This document shows, piece after piece, positions 11,085-21,300 of a DNA stretch of 64,000 bases. A program made the translations under genes and the position numbers. The notes beneath the pieces were generated by a model. That model was not told where the DNA came from and did not search any database. It saw nothing but the letters and a program-made list of their open reading frames with translations. The DNA comes from Bathymodiolus brooksi (lineage: Eukaryota; Mollusca; Bivalvia; Mytilida; Modiolidae). Position 1 is the first letter of the stretch. Each line of letters opens with the position of its first letter. The stretch covers positions 2,666,001 to 2,730,000 of the forward strand of contig OY804589.1 of NCBI GenBank assembly GCA_963680875.1, written 5' to 3'.

Positions 11085-12098
11085 TATACTCTGTGTTTGT
11101 CTTATTTCTTCTACATTGTTTTATCTTTATACTTGTACTGTTGTTATGTTGTGTATACAGATCATTACTTTACTGTAATGTACCTTCAGACCTGTGTACT
11201 CTGTGTTTGTCTTGTTATTGCTTCTACATTGTTTTATCTTTATACTTGTATGGTTGTTATGTTGTGTATCTAGATCATCACTTTACTGTAATATACCTTC
11301 AGACTTGTGTACTCTGTGTTTGTCTTGTTATTACTTCTACATTGTTTTATCTTTATACTTGTATTGTTGTTATGTTGTGTATCTAGATCATCACTTTACT
11401 GTAGTAATATACCTTCAGACCTGTGTACTCTGTGTCTGTCTTGTTATTACTTCTACATTGTTTTATCTTTATACTTGTACTGTTGTTATGTTGTGTATCT
11501 AGATCATCACTTTACTGTAATATACCTATATACTTGTGTACTCTGTGTCTGTCTTGTTATTACTTCTACATTGTTTTATCTTTATACTTGTATTGTTATG
11601 TTGTGTATCTAGATCATCACTTTACTGTAATATACCTTCAGACCTGTGTACTCTGTGTTTGTCTTGTTATTACTTCTACATTGTTTATCTTTATACTTGT
11701 ATTGTTGTTATGTTGTGTATCTAGATCATCACTTTACTGTAATATACCTTCAGACTTGTTTACTCTGTGTTTGTCTTGTTATTACTTCTACATTGTTTTA
11801 TCTTTATACTTGTACTGTTGTTATGATTTGTATACAGATCATCACTTTACTGTAATATACCTTCAGACTTGTGTACTCTGTGTTTGTCTTGTTATTACTT
11901 CTACATTGTCTTTATCTTTATACTTGTATCATTGTTATGTCATGTATCCAGATCATCACTTTACTGTAATATACCTTCAGACCTGTGTACTCTGTGTATG
12001 TCTTGTTATTACTTCTACATTGTTTTATCTTTATATTTATACTGTCGTTATGTTGTGTATCTAGATCATCACTTTACTGTAATATCCCTTCAGACTTT
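11085..12098. repeat. 113-bp tandem repeat, about 9 copies
   Basis: The unit includes GTGTACTCTGTGTTTGTCTT, CTTCTACATTGTTTTATC and CTAGATCATCACTTTACTGT. Period steps are 110-116 bp (for example 11194, 11307, 11423, 11536, 11646). The last copy is interrupted by a SINE at 12099; CCTTCAGACCTTGGG resumes after it. The plus-strand frame of 213 codons is repeat-driven. Confidence 0.93.
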
Positions 12099-12362
12099 GA
12101 GAGGCCGTCATGGCCCCAATCATATGGTAGTTGGATTTACAACTACCTATGCAAATCAGTGCCTTATATCTTCACTGATTTTGTAAATTCGAATCTCGAT
12201 CAGGGAGAGGTGTACAACATTATGTGATAAAGTTTATCTGTGACTTGCGACAGGTTGTTGGTTTTCTCCGTGTCCTCCGGTTTCCTCCACCAATAAAACT
12301 GACCACCACGAAATAACTGAAATATTGTTGAAAGTGGTGTTAAACACCATCAAGCAAACAAA
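12099..12362 (+). mobile_element. tRNA-derived SINE, family A, copy 3
   Basis: The head GGCCGTCATGGCCCCAATCA is followed by a B-box-like AAATTCGAATCTC, ACAACATTATGTGATAAAG, TTTCCTCCACCAATAAAACT and GAAAGTGGTGTTAAACACCA, then CAAACAAACAAAC. CCTTCAGAC(C/T)TT lies on both sides (about 12088 and 12368), so the insertion is within the 113-bp array, with a probable target duplication. Confidence 0.85.
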
Positions 12363-12447
12363 CAAACCTTCAGACCTTGGGTAATAATATTAATACCAAA
12401 AGTTCAATGACAAAATATTCAAATATTTAACTTCATATTAGGTAGGG

Positions 12448-13249
12448 CAAGGATTTATGTAGTAAGAAGGATATGAAACTCGTATTTTCTCACTTTATCT
12501 CGCGTGGCGAGATTTTATGCTACTCGCGTTGATTTTTTCTGTATCACCCCTCATACACGTAAAATTAAAAAAAGTAGAGTTTCATACATCTAAAAACATA
12601 TCAAAAATGATAAAACAAAGCAACTAATCGCGCAACGTTTTGTGGTATACATTGAATACACTCTAAACTACACATTTATACACTTTAGTATATCGATTTC
12701 ATATAAACAATGAAGTTTATTGATTTCTAAATAGGCCACACCCATTTCTGCCCAGAATGCAGCCATTTTGACAAATGATGTAAACATTCCTTAATCAATA
12801 CAAATCGGGAGCACTGTTTTCAATAAAACTCCTACTTAACATTGAAAAATATTATCACAAAAATGACGACTCCGCTTCAATATTCGGTATGATGAGTGAA
12901 GAGGAGTTTGCAATTTAAATTCGAGCCTTGACAGCCCATGAAGGTCAAAAGGGCAAATCGATTAATGTCAATTATTGATGAGATATGGATGATACATCTA
13001 TAAAAGGTCAATACTTTATCAATGATTGGCATTTAGAGCAAATATTTTCATTTTATTCCTGTAATTATGGTTTTATATACTTACAAATACTAGCTTAAAA
13101 TGTTGAAGTGATGAAAATTTCCACCATTAATCAAGGCACGCGCATCGTCAACGAATTGCACAATGGGTAATCTTGCCACGCAACATACTTACATACAATC
13201 TATGTTAAATGTCCCGAGATTCATATCCTTCTTACTATATAAATCCTTG
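12448..13249. mobile_element. 802-bp non-autonomous TIR element (hAT-like)
   Basis: The left end CAAGGATTTATGTAGTAAGA and continuation to 12477 is the inverse of 13220-13249 at 29 of 30 positions. GGTAGGG flanks both ends as a 7-bp target duplication (12441-12447 and 13250-13256). The interior has no long frame; it carries CTCGCGTGGCGAG-type palindromic motifs. The CAAGG terminus is reminiscent of hAT elements, which usually duplicate 8 bp, so the superfamily is tentative. Confidence 0.8.
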
Positions 13250-13256
13250 GGTAGGG

Positions 13257-13800
13257 CTACGTGACAGTGTGGTGTTTTAGAATCTACAAATTGCACACTT
13301 TCTGTGTTCTGCTTCACAGGGTATAACTCAAGTATAACTTAACTATAACTCAAAATAATACATTTAATGAAAACTCAAAATAACTCAAAATAAACATAAA
13401 CGACAAAATAATAAAACTTTGAAACATTATATTTTCAAATGTTCTACACACATATGTCACATCATAGCTGATGGTATGTCACAACAACAGACAGCAACTA
13501 TGTCATAATGACATAATATGTCACAACAGGCACTTGTCAATGTTATAACTCAACAACATACAATGCATCATATCATGGTATGTTGCAACAACAGACACTT
13601 GCTATGTCACAGCATATGATGTCACATGCCATGACACAGCATGTACTATGTCACGTGTTATGGCACAACAGCATACAATGTCATAGCATAGTATGTCACA
13701 ACGACAGGCATTATGTCATGATATGGTATGTCATATCAACAGGCATCATATAATAACATGATATGCAACAATAATGCATATGTCATTACAACATGAATTA
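13257..13800. repeat. Degenerate ATGTCACAACA-type tandem region
   Basis: From about 13300 low-complexity AACTCAAAATA gives way to many variants of TATGTCACAACAACAGGCA with irregular 30-55 bp spacing. Partial palindromes such as CATATGATGTCACATGCC are frequent. No gene was seen. Confidence 0.6.
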
Positions 13801-13839
13801 TCTCATATAAAAAATAATCATTATAACATCATAAATCAC

Positions 13840-15150
13840 TTTTTAAAGCTGAACTTGTCAACCTTTGATTTCTAATTTTCTGATATGGAGTTTGTAAATT
13901 ACTAAATATATATCTAGTATACCTCATTAGAAGATTAAACATTCTAATGCAATTATTATATAACCCTTTTTTTCATTCACTTATGGTGGCCGTCAAATTG
14001 ACATGACGTAAGAAGAGTTTGAAGATACCAAAGTGGTAACTAAGGATTTTAATGTGAATAAGCCACCATATTGAATACTTTGAAACCAAACATTTTAATT
14101 AATGCAATTTGGTATTTCTGTTTTATTTATTTCTATATATCTCATATGTAAATAAAATAAGATTGCTATAATATTAAAATATTGTGTAGAAGGTTTAATT
14201 TGAAACATTTTCTAAAAACATATCAAATTGATTTTAAAATGTATGTAGATTGTATATTGTATACTAAAAAGTACTGATTATTATATATGTTTATTAACGT
14301 TAACGAGGCCGGGATAATTTAATGGTAATTTATGCATTTTAATCAATGTATGTCAATAAAAATCGGTTAATTTACCAAAAAAAACCAAATTGAAAATAAA
14401 GACATTGTCTACATTTGAAACAATTTCTTATTGTATACTAACAAGTACTTATTATTATATATGTTTATTAACGAGGCCGTGATAATGTACTGGCACTTTT
14501 TGTATTTGATAAATATGTACCAGATTTCTATGGAAAAAAAACAGTTAAATTAAAAACAGTTAAATTAAAAATAAATACATTGTCTACATTTGAAGTAATT
14601 TCTTATTGGATTTGATCTCCAATTGAAGCGTACATGATTCGAAATAACGTCAGATGTATACGCTCTACGCTGAAACAGTTTATTATGACGTCACAATTTT
14701 TCAGTACGTTTTTGCGACAAAGTAATTAACAATATTCTCCGTCATTCTATTTTTTTTCAATTTGTAGACCATTTCGTAAGCCCACATAGAAATATTTTGT
14801 CTTGAATTACATAAAAAATAACAGGTTAAGCTGCATTTTCGACCGTCAAATCCTCCACTGTTACTGGTAACTCTTAAAATACAATACTTCTATTCCTTAA
14901 TTCTACTTACAACATAATATACCCAAGATATACACCACAACAACATTTAACTATATAATATAAAAGATAATCATCATATCATCAGAAATCACTATTCAAA
15001 GCTAAAATTGTCTCCCTTGTTTTACAATTTTCTAATGTCATGTATGTAAATTACTAAATATATATATCTAGTATAATTATTATAATAAAAAACATAATAT
15101 ACACAAAATATATACCAAATAATATCTTAATGTTCAGATATCATTTATCT
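13840..15150. repeat. AT-rich region with two nested direct duplications
   Basis: About 176 bp is duplicated in tandem: 14252-14428 and 14429-14614 share TTGTATACTAA, GTTTATTAACG(AGG), and ACATTGTCTACATTTGAA. A second pair, 13850-13935 and 15000-15080, shares TAAATTACTAAATATATAT and CTAGTATA. No coding frame of note was found. Confidence 0.6.
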
Positions 15151-15157
15151 TAGTCTT

Positions 15158-16615
15158 AAGGAGTGGGTATTTATTTATTTACACAGGAATGGTTTGATAT
15201 ACAACAAGTTTTAGTGGTTCATGTTGTTTTAAGGAGTGGGTATTTATTTATTTACACAGGAATGGTTTGATATACAACAAGTTTTAGTGGTTCATGTTGT
15301 TTTAAGGAGTGGGTATTTATTTATTTACACAGGAATAGTTTGATATACAACAAGTATTAGTGGTACATGTTGTTTTAAGGAGTGGGTATTTATTTATTTA
15401 CACAGGAATGGTTTGATATACAACAAGTTTTAGTGGTTCATGTTGTTTTAAGGAGTTGGTATTTATTTATTTACACATGAATGGTTTGATATACGACAAG
15501 CTTTAGTGGTACATGTTGTTTTAAGGAGTGGGTATTTATTTATTTACACAGGAATGGTTTGATATACAACAAGTTTTAGTAGTACATGTTGTTTTAAGGA
15601 GTGGGTATTTATTTATTTACACAAGAATGGTTTGATATACAACATGTTTTAGTGGTAAATGTTGTTTTAAAGAGTGGGTATTTATTTATTTACACAGGAA
15701 TGGTTTTATATACAACAAGTTTTAGTGGTACATGTTGTTTTAAGGAGTGGGTATTTATTTATTTACACAGGAATGGTTTGATATACAACAAGTTTTAGTG
15801 GTACATGTTGTTTTAAGGAGTGGGTATTTATTTATTTACACAGAAATGGTTTGATATACAACAAGTTTTAGTGGTACATGTTGTTTTAAGGAGTGGGTAT
15901 TTATTTATTTACACAGGAATGGTTTGATATACAACAAGTTTTAGTGGTACATGTTGTTTTAAGGAGTTGGTATTTATTTATTTATACATAAATGGTTTGA
16001 TATACAACAAGTTTTAGTGGTACATGTTGTTTTAAGGAGTGGGTATTTATTTATTTACACATGAATGGTCTAATATACGACAAGTTTTAGTGGTACATGT
16101 TGTCTTAAGGAGTGGGGATTTATTTATTTCCACATGAATGGTTTGATATACAGCAAGTTTTAGTGGTACATGTTGTTTTAAGAAGTAGGTATTTATTTAT
16201 TTACACAGAAATGGTTTGATATACAACAAGTTTTAGTGGTACATGTTGTCTTAAGGAGTGGGTATCTATTTATTTACACATGAATGGTTTGATATGCAAC
16301 AAGTTTTAGTGGTACATGTTGTTTTAAGGAGTGGGTATCTATTTATTTACACAGGAATGGTTTGATATACAACAAGTTTTAGTGGTACATGTTGTTTTAA
16401 GGAGTGGGTATTTATTTATTTACACAGGAATGGTTTGATATACAACAAGTTTTAGTGGTACATGTTGTTTTAAGGAGTGGGTATCTATTTATTTACACAT
16501 GAATGGTTTGATATGCAACAAGTTTTAGTGGTACATGTTGTTTTAAGGAGTGGGTATCTATTTATTTACACAGGAATGGTTTGATATACAACAAGCTTTA
16601 GTGGTACATGTTGTT
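15158..16615. repeat. 73-bp tandem repeat, 20 copies
   Basis: The unit is AAGGAGTGGGTATTTATTTA, TTTACACAGGAATGGTTTGA, TATACAACAAGTTTTAGTGG and TACATGTTGTTTT. The period is 73 bp (15158, 15231 and so on). Copies differ at a few positions. The array ends 75 bp before the last exon of the Roc-COR gene. Confidence 0.96.
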
Positions 16616-16689
16616 AAATATTATAAATATATACTTTAGCATGTAATTAATGAATAGTATTGTTTGTTCTTGTATATAATTTAAGAGAA

Positions 16690-16979
16690 TTAGGCATATT
16701 TGTCACTTAGAAACTTGTATCCTCTTGGATCACTGGCTTGAAATGCTCTCATCAAAATACGAATGGTTGGCTTAACTTTACTTAAATATTTCCACTTTTT
16801 CAAAACATCACAAGTCCGACTAAACATGTCCTTTGAATAATTGGAAAGAGTCTCCTCAATTTTCACCATACTTAATCCTAGTTCAACTCCAAGCTGCACA
16901 GCACAGTTCCCAACTTGTTCTGATAATTCTTTCAATACATCATCGTCAGGGATCCGTTGTAGTGCAATGTTATTAATAC
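16690..16979 (-). CDS. Roc-COR death-domain protein, last exon (death domain)
   Basis: The exon encodes about 96 residues and ends with the stop at 16690. The acceptor is TTTTATAG with the exon starting at 16979 in phase 1. The product reads like a death domain: LKELSEQVGNCAVQLGVELG, then LSMVKIEETL, then VLKKWKYL and a final helix. These are the hydrophobic positions and the helix 5 tryptophan of the fold. Death domains bind other death domains in signalling complexes. The phase matches the donor of 19570-19863 when GTAG|GTAATA is used. I infer it is the C-terminal end of the same gene as the COR and Roc exons, because strand, order and phase agree and this architecture is known for invertebrate ROCO proteins. 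Confidence 0.82.
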
Positions 16980-16999
16980 CTATAAAAGCAGATTGATTT

Positions 17000-17294
17000 C
17001 ATTAGATTTTTAATTATTGTTTAAAAAACGTTTTCATAATTGACTACTTGCTATACGAACAGAATTGCAGCTATATTGACTGATTGTTGGGCCTCTGTAT
17101 GGATAATTTGATTGAAGCAACATCGTGCATTTTATTTCCAAAACTGGGCACTGGGGATGGTTTCGACAGCTGAATCCACGGAATTGCTAAGCACTTCCTA
17201 AGGAGCAGGACGGGTGAAGCCTTGTCTGAACGTGGTTTGTCAGGTAATAATAGAGAAGGGCTGGGGTTTGTTAAGCAATAATACTGAATGCCCA
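17000..17294. other. Intron, nothing recognised
   Basis: Lies between the last two coding exons. A 74-codon minus-strand frame here (17071-17295) has no domain. Confidence 0.5.
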
Positions 17295-17515
17295 ACTGAT
17301 TAACCCTTAAAGAATTAGGACATGATTGATATCATTAATGACATGGGATATACTAACACTGCAGGGATTGAGACAGCATGACTGGTGTCAGCTATGACAT
17401 TATATCTTGATAACCCTTAAAATTATAAGACAACATGACGGGTGTCAGCAATGACATGATATATGCTAACCCATAAGGAATTAGGACAATATGACTGGTG
17501 TCGATATTCCTTATT
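17295..17515. repeat. Degenerate tandem repeat, about 3 copies
   Basis: TTAACCCTTAAAGAATTAGG, then ACATGACTGGTGTCAGC-like and ATGACATGATATATGCTAAC, recur three times with a spacing of about 60-70 bp, inside the last intron. Confidence 0.65.
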
Positions 17516-17805
17516 GCACCCCTTGTTACATTTTGGAGCTTAAGGGGTCAAAAAAAAGTTATGGATGAAGAACGAAAATCAATACTTAAAGCTCCATTGC
17601 CCTTCGGTCATCTCAGCCAAACAGACATTATAAGGATGCGCGTTTACGTACAAATATTTTATACAGCATCCATAATCATTGTATTTATAAAACTTACCAT
17701 ACCTAGTCTACCTATTTTGCTTTTATATATTAAGGATTTTACATACCTAAAGCCTTGACATCTTCCCTGAATACCTGTAATACACAAGTAAATCGTTAGA
17801 CAAGA

Positions 17806-17837
<32 letters not shown>

Positions 17838-17999
17838 CGTCTGAAAATTAAACCAAACAGTGTTAGAATTAGATTTTAGAGCTGTCAAATTTTTGTTCTT
17901 CCCTCGACGGGATTTGAACCCACACCATTGTTACACTGCAGCACCATTCGCTTAGCCTTACGTCCAGCGCCCTAGACCACTCGACTACATCCACTCCCT
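17838..17999 (-). mobile_element. tRNA-Leu-like SINE, family C, copy 2
   Basis: The reverse complement of the unit at 3774 and 18275: it ends (plus strand) in GACCACTCGACTACATCC and begins with CGTCTGAAAATTAAACC. TA runs flank both sides (17808-17837 and 18000-18015). The B box reads GGGTTCAAATCCC on the minus strand, intact by eye. Confidence 0.82.
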
Positions 18000-18274
18000 A
18001 TATATATATATATATACTTCGAGATCCAATGGGACATATGTATTGTATGGTTGTCACTTGCTTAGACGTTTGTATAATATACTTTATTTTCCTGTGACTG
18101 TATAATGAATTTTTCATTATCCTATACAATATATTAAAAATTGCTGAGTTAGATTGCTGTCAAATTATAATATTAAGTATATATGTACCATCTACACACG
18201 CTTATGCATATGTCTCTAGATATTCCTTACGAGACAAGGTAACACTTCGATTATTGAAGCTCCATTTTTATGGA

Positions 18275-18432
18275 GCGGATGTGGTCAAGTGGTCTAGGGC
18301 GCTGGACTTAAGGCTAAGCGATTGTTGCTGCAGTGTATCAATGGTGTGGGTTCAAATCCCATCGAGGGAAGAACAAAAATTTGACAGCTCAAAAATCTAA
18401 TTCTAACACTGTTTGGTTTAATTTTCAGACGT
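18275..18432 (+). mobile_element. tRNA-Leu-like SINE, family C, copy 3
   Basis: GCGGATGTGGTCAAGTGGTC, AGGGCGCTGGACTTAAGG, then GTGGGTTCAAATCCCATCG and a tail ending TTTTCAGACG followed by (TA)n. It lies about 270 bp from copy 2 in opposite orientation, so the two can pair as an inverted repeat with about 160-bp arms. Confidence 0.82.
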
Positions 18433-18512
18433 ATATATATATATATATATATATACCGCTAATGTGACCAGACAACAAAATATCAATTTTAAGTAAATAA
18501 CAAAATTCAATG

Positions 18513-18782
18513 TAGGTCGTGGTCATGTTCGTATGGTAGATATGGTAGTTGGATTTACAACTACCTGTACAATCAGTGCATATCACCACAAAAGTTGCGA
18601 TTTCAAACCCGGTTCATGGTGCTGTGTACACGGTACAACATTATGTGATAAAAGTTTGTCCGTGACTTGTGACAGGGGGTTGTTTTTTTAGATTACTCCA
18701 TCTATAGAAATGACAGCCACGATATAACTGATATATTGTTGAACGTTGTGTTAGACACCATAAACCAACCAACCAACCACGT
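18513..18782 (+). mobile_element. tRNA-derived SINE, family A, copy 4
   Basis: The head TAGGTCGTGGTCATGTTCG is followed by GGATTTACAACTACCTGT, a B-box-like GATTTCAAACCCGG, ACAACATTATGTGATAAAAG, ACGATATAACTGATATATTG and a tail (AACC)n. Several changes in the conserved 3' domain mark it as old. Confidence 0.78.
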
Positions 18783-19394
18783 CATTCTTGTCAGAAAGAG
18801 AGAACATTTGAGCCAAATTTCGCCACAAATATATCATGTTGATCAGCTTTTATGCCGGAAGCAGTCAGAGTTCCCATATGAAAGCATGCACTATTGATAA
18901 TTATCTGGAATAAAAGAAAATAGATATCAAATTTAATGCACACGATGAGTTTCTGGAATAACATTCATCAGGTCGAACGATTAAAAAGCCAAACAAGTCT
19001 TTGGTAGCAACAAAATCAAAACCCCTAGATTGGATAGCCAAAATTGGCTAATATCATCTATTACTGAGAGAGCCGGAGGACACCCTTCATCTATGCCAGT
19101 GCCGAAACACAGACAACTGTGCAGATGATAACCGCGGAACAGAGGTATCGAGCGAGTGAATCTCACATCAGTCGAGCACACCACATTCAGCTACTTGACA
19201 CTTGAGGTACAGATCGCGGACACCACATAATATGTTGGACGCTAACATATATATAATTGGAGAAACTTAACGTACATGCCGTGCGCATTCACATTCAGCT
19301 GGGTGTTAACCTATTCCACATTTCTTAGGTACAAATCGAGCACACCTCTTAGGTGACAGTGATCATAATTTCTAGGTACAGATGCAATGAATCG
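18783..19394. other. Intronic stretch without clear features
   Basis: CATTCAGCT...GAGGTACAGATCG and a similar GTACAAATCGAGCACACC suggest a short decayed direct repeat at about 19185-19365. No gene was recognised. Confidence 0.4.
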
Positions 19395-19552
19395 TATCGG
19401 TGGTGTGATGGTTATCTGGCTCGCATCGAGAGCAGTAGATCGTGGATTCAAGCCACTGTCGGGTCAAACCAAATTATTAAATTGGTATTTCTTGCTTCTC
19501 TACTAAGCACATATCATAACTTATCACCAAGATGACATAGAACCAGTCAGAT
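19395..19552 (+). mobile_element. tRNA-derived SINE, family B, copy 3 (3'-truncated)
   Basis: The plus-strand head is GTGTGATGGTTATCTGGCTC then GTAGATCGTGGATTCAAGCC (B box), followed by AAATTGGTATTTCTTGCTTC, matching the reverse complement of 9300-9430. The copy stops before the shared tail. Confidence 0.7.
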
Positions 19553-19569
19553 ATGACTTTAATTATTAC

Positions 19570-19863
19570 CTACCTGACATAGAACATGACGGTGATGATT
19601 GATTGCAGTTAAAGCAACAGACAAATCCTTAAATGACGTCGTCATCCCCTCTTTGTACTTTTGCTGCCTCCATTTACAAAGAGCAAAAAAGTTCACGACT
19701 TCTAGGTCATATCCTCGATACTGTTCTACAATATTCTTCCATGAAAGGTCGGGCAATCCTAAATGTATGACAAGCTCATAAAATTGACCATACGGTACAA
19801 GACCAGCCAGTCTAACAAGATGTTGGTCAGTAGGACACAATGTCAACTCATTGGTGTCAAGAC
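19570..19863 (-). CDS. Roc-COR death-domain protein, penultimate exon (death-fold domain)
   Basis: The exon encodes about 98 residues. Motifs include PTDQHLVRLAGLVPYGQFYE, LVIHLGLPDLSWKNIVEQYR, VVNFFALCKWRQ and FKDLSVALTAINHHRHVLCQ, the helix pattern and tryptophans of a death-fold domain of the kind that follows COR in invertebrate ROCO proteins. The acceptor TAACTGTAG|GTC is good; the donor GTAG|GTAATA gives phase 1, which fits the last exon. Upstream, the COR exon ends in phase 0 while this acceptor needs phase 1. Either a small exon lies unseen between 19.9 and 28.7 kb, or the acceptor ATGAG|TTG (exon start 19846) is used, which restores phase. Confidence 0.8.
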
Positions 19864-19876
19864 CTACAGTTAAAAG

Positions 19877-20213
19877 ATATATCAGATATAAAAGGGGAGA
19901 TAATATAAATACCAAATATAAAAGAGGAGATAATATAAATATAAAATATAAAAGAGGAGATAATATAAATATAAATTATAAAAGGGAAATAATTTTATAT
20001 CAAGTATAAAAGGGAGATAATATAAATATCAAATATACAAGGGAAATAATATTCTTTAGAAATGCCTGTACCAAGTCAGGGTCATTACGGTTTTCACAGT
20101 TTTCCGGTTGTTGACTGATTTTGTCTGTTTATATAATTATGAGTTTTGACTTTCCCTTTGTAAGATTGTTCGGAGTTCGGTAATTTTGTTATTACCTTTA
20201 TGTAAAAGGGAGA

Positions 20214-20251
<38 letters not shown>

Positions 20252-20545
20252 AATAAAAAAGGGGAGATAATATAAATATCAAATATAAAAGTGGAGGTAA
20301 CATAAATATCAAATATACAAGGGAAATAATATTATATGAAATATAAAATGGAGATAATATAAATATCAAATGGAAAAGGGAGATGATATATATATATCAA
20401 ATAAAAAAGGGGAGATAATATAAATATCAAATATAAAAGTGGAGGTAACATCAATATCAAATATTAAAGGAAAATAATATTATATCAAATATAAAAGGGG
20501 AGATAATATCTATAGCAAATATAAAAGGGGAGATAATATATATGT
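19877..20545. repeat. 30-bp AT-rich minisatellite, split by an inserted tail
   Basis: AGATAATATAAATATCAAAT and ATAAAAGGGG recur from 19877 to 20048 and again from 20208 to 20545, with a (TA)n run at 20216-20250. The 150-bp segment 20052-20201 interrupts the array. Confidence 0.8.
20052..20201 (+). mobile_element. Retroelement 3' tail, plus orientation (left arm of 150-bp inverted repeat)
   Basis: By eye this is the exact reverse complement of 20650-20799. It contains ACCAAGTCAGGGTCATTACG and GTTCGGAGTTCGGTAATTTT, sequences I associate with the 3' region of the RT-family element whose coding end lies at 21012-21300. It appears to be a short 5'-truncated insertion or a copied segment. Confidence 0.7.
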
Positions 20546-20649
20546 TATGCAGGTCACTACAATACACAATGAATGTCATATATGTAATAGGACAATCATT
20601 TATGGTTTTATCCATGATTGGATTGTTGTTTGTTTGCACTGTTGGTTAA

Positions 20650-20799
20650 ATAAAGGTAATAACAAAATTACCGAACTCCGAACAATCTTACAAAGGGAAA
20701 GTCAAAACTCATAATTATATAAACAGACAAAATCAGTCAACAACCGGAAAACTGTGAAAACCGTAATGACCCTGACTTGGTACAGGCATTTCTAAAGAA
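20650..20799 (-). repeat. Right arm of a perfect 150-bp inverted repeat
   Basis: The arm pairs with 20052-20201 without a mismatch as far as I can read; the spacer is 448 bp. Identity breaks immediately outside both arms. Confidence 0.85.
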
Positions 20800-21300
20800 A
20801 TGGTGGGTTGAATCAGATTTTAAGGCGCCAAACCTCCCGCTCTCATTACGGTTCAAAGGTTCCGGCTGTCACTGTAACAGTATTTAAATACAGGAACAAA
20901 ATAGGTAAAATAGTTGTCAAAGCAGTACCATATTCGGTGACGTAAATGTCAAAAATATTTTTACGTCACACATTGACAAAAAAAATTCTTGACATATTTG
21001 ACTCTTTATCTTTATACATTTTCACTATATGAAAATGCATCGCTTATAATTTTTTCTGCAGAGACGGAATATATTTCGACAAGATATTGGTATCGGAATA
21101 TAAACTTTTTAAGAGATCGAATAAGGCGAATCTTTTTATAGCCCTGGTCCAGTAGCCTGTTTCTCAGATGAAGATGACGTTTCAGGAAATCAGAATAATT
21201 GCTACTGCCCCTTGCATAGCGAATCAATTGCGAGATGTAAACACCATGTAAAATGAACGTAGAATACCCACGACAATAAACAAACTGAGTATTGTCTAAA
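20650..21300 (-). pseudogene. 5'-truncated retroelement: RT C-terminus plus 3' tail
   Basis: On the minus strand, 21290-21012 encodes the C-terminal part of the RT family: HGVYISQLIRYARG, NYSDFLKRHLHLRNRLLDQG and IRSLKKFIFRYQYLVEIYSV, ending at a stop at 21012. A non-coding tail of about 360 bp follows to 20650. Upstream the coding region is lost at the border with the 54-bp array (about 21296). The same family left fragments at 8545-8770 and 53740-53950. The catalytic RT core is absent, so the copy is dead. Confidence 0.72.

Noticed and set aside
11423..12064. 213-codon cysteine-rich hydrophobic frame resembling a membrane protein
   Set aside because: It is wholly inside the 113-bp tandem array. 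The hydrophobicity comes from TTT/TAT-rich units, and frames slip between copies.
17071..17295. 74-codon minus-strand frame as a further exon
   Set aside because: It lies in the last intron, lacks splice signals in phase with the neighbours, and has no domain.
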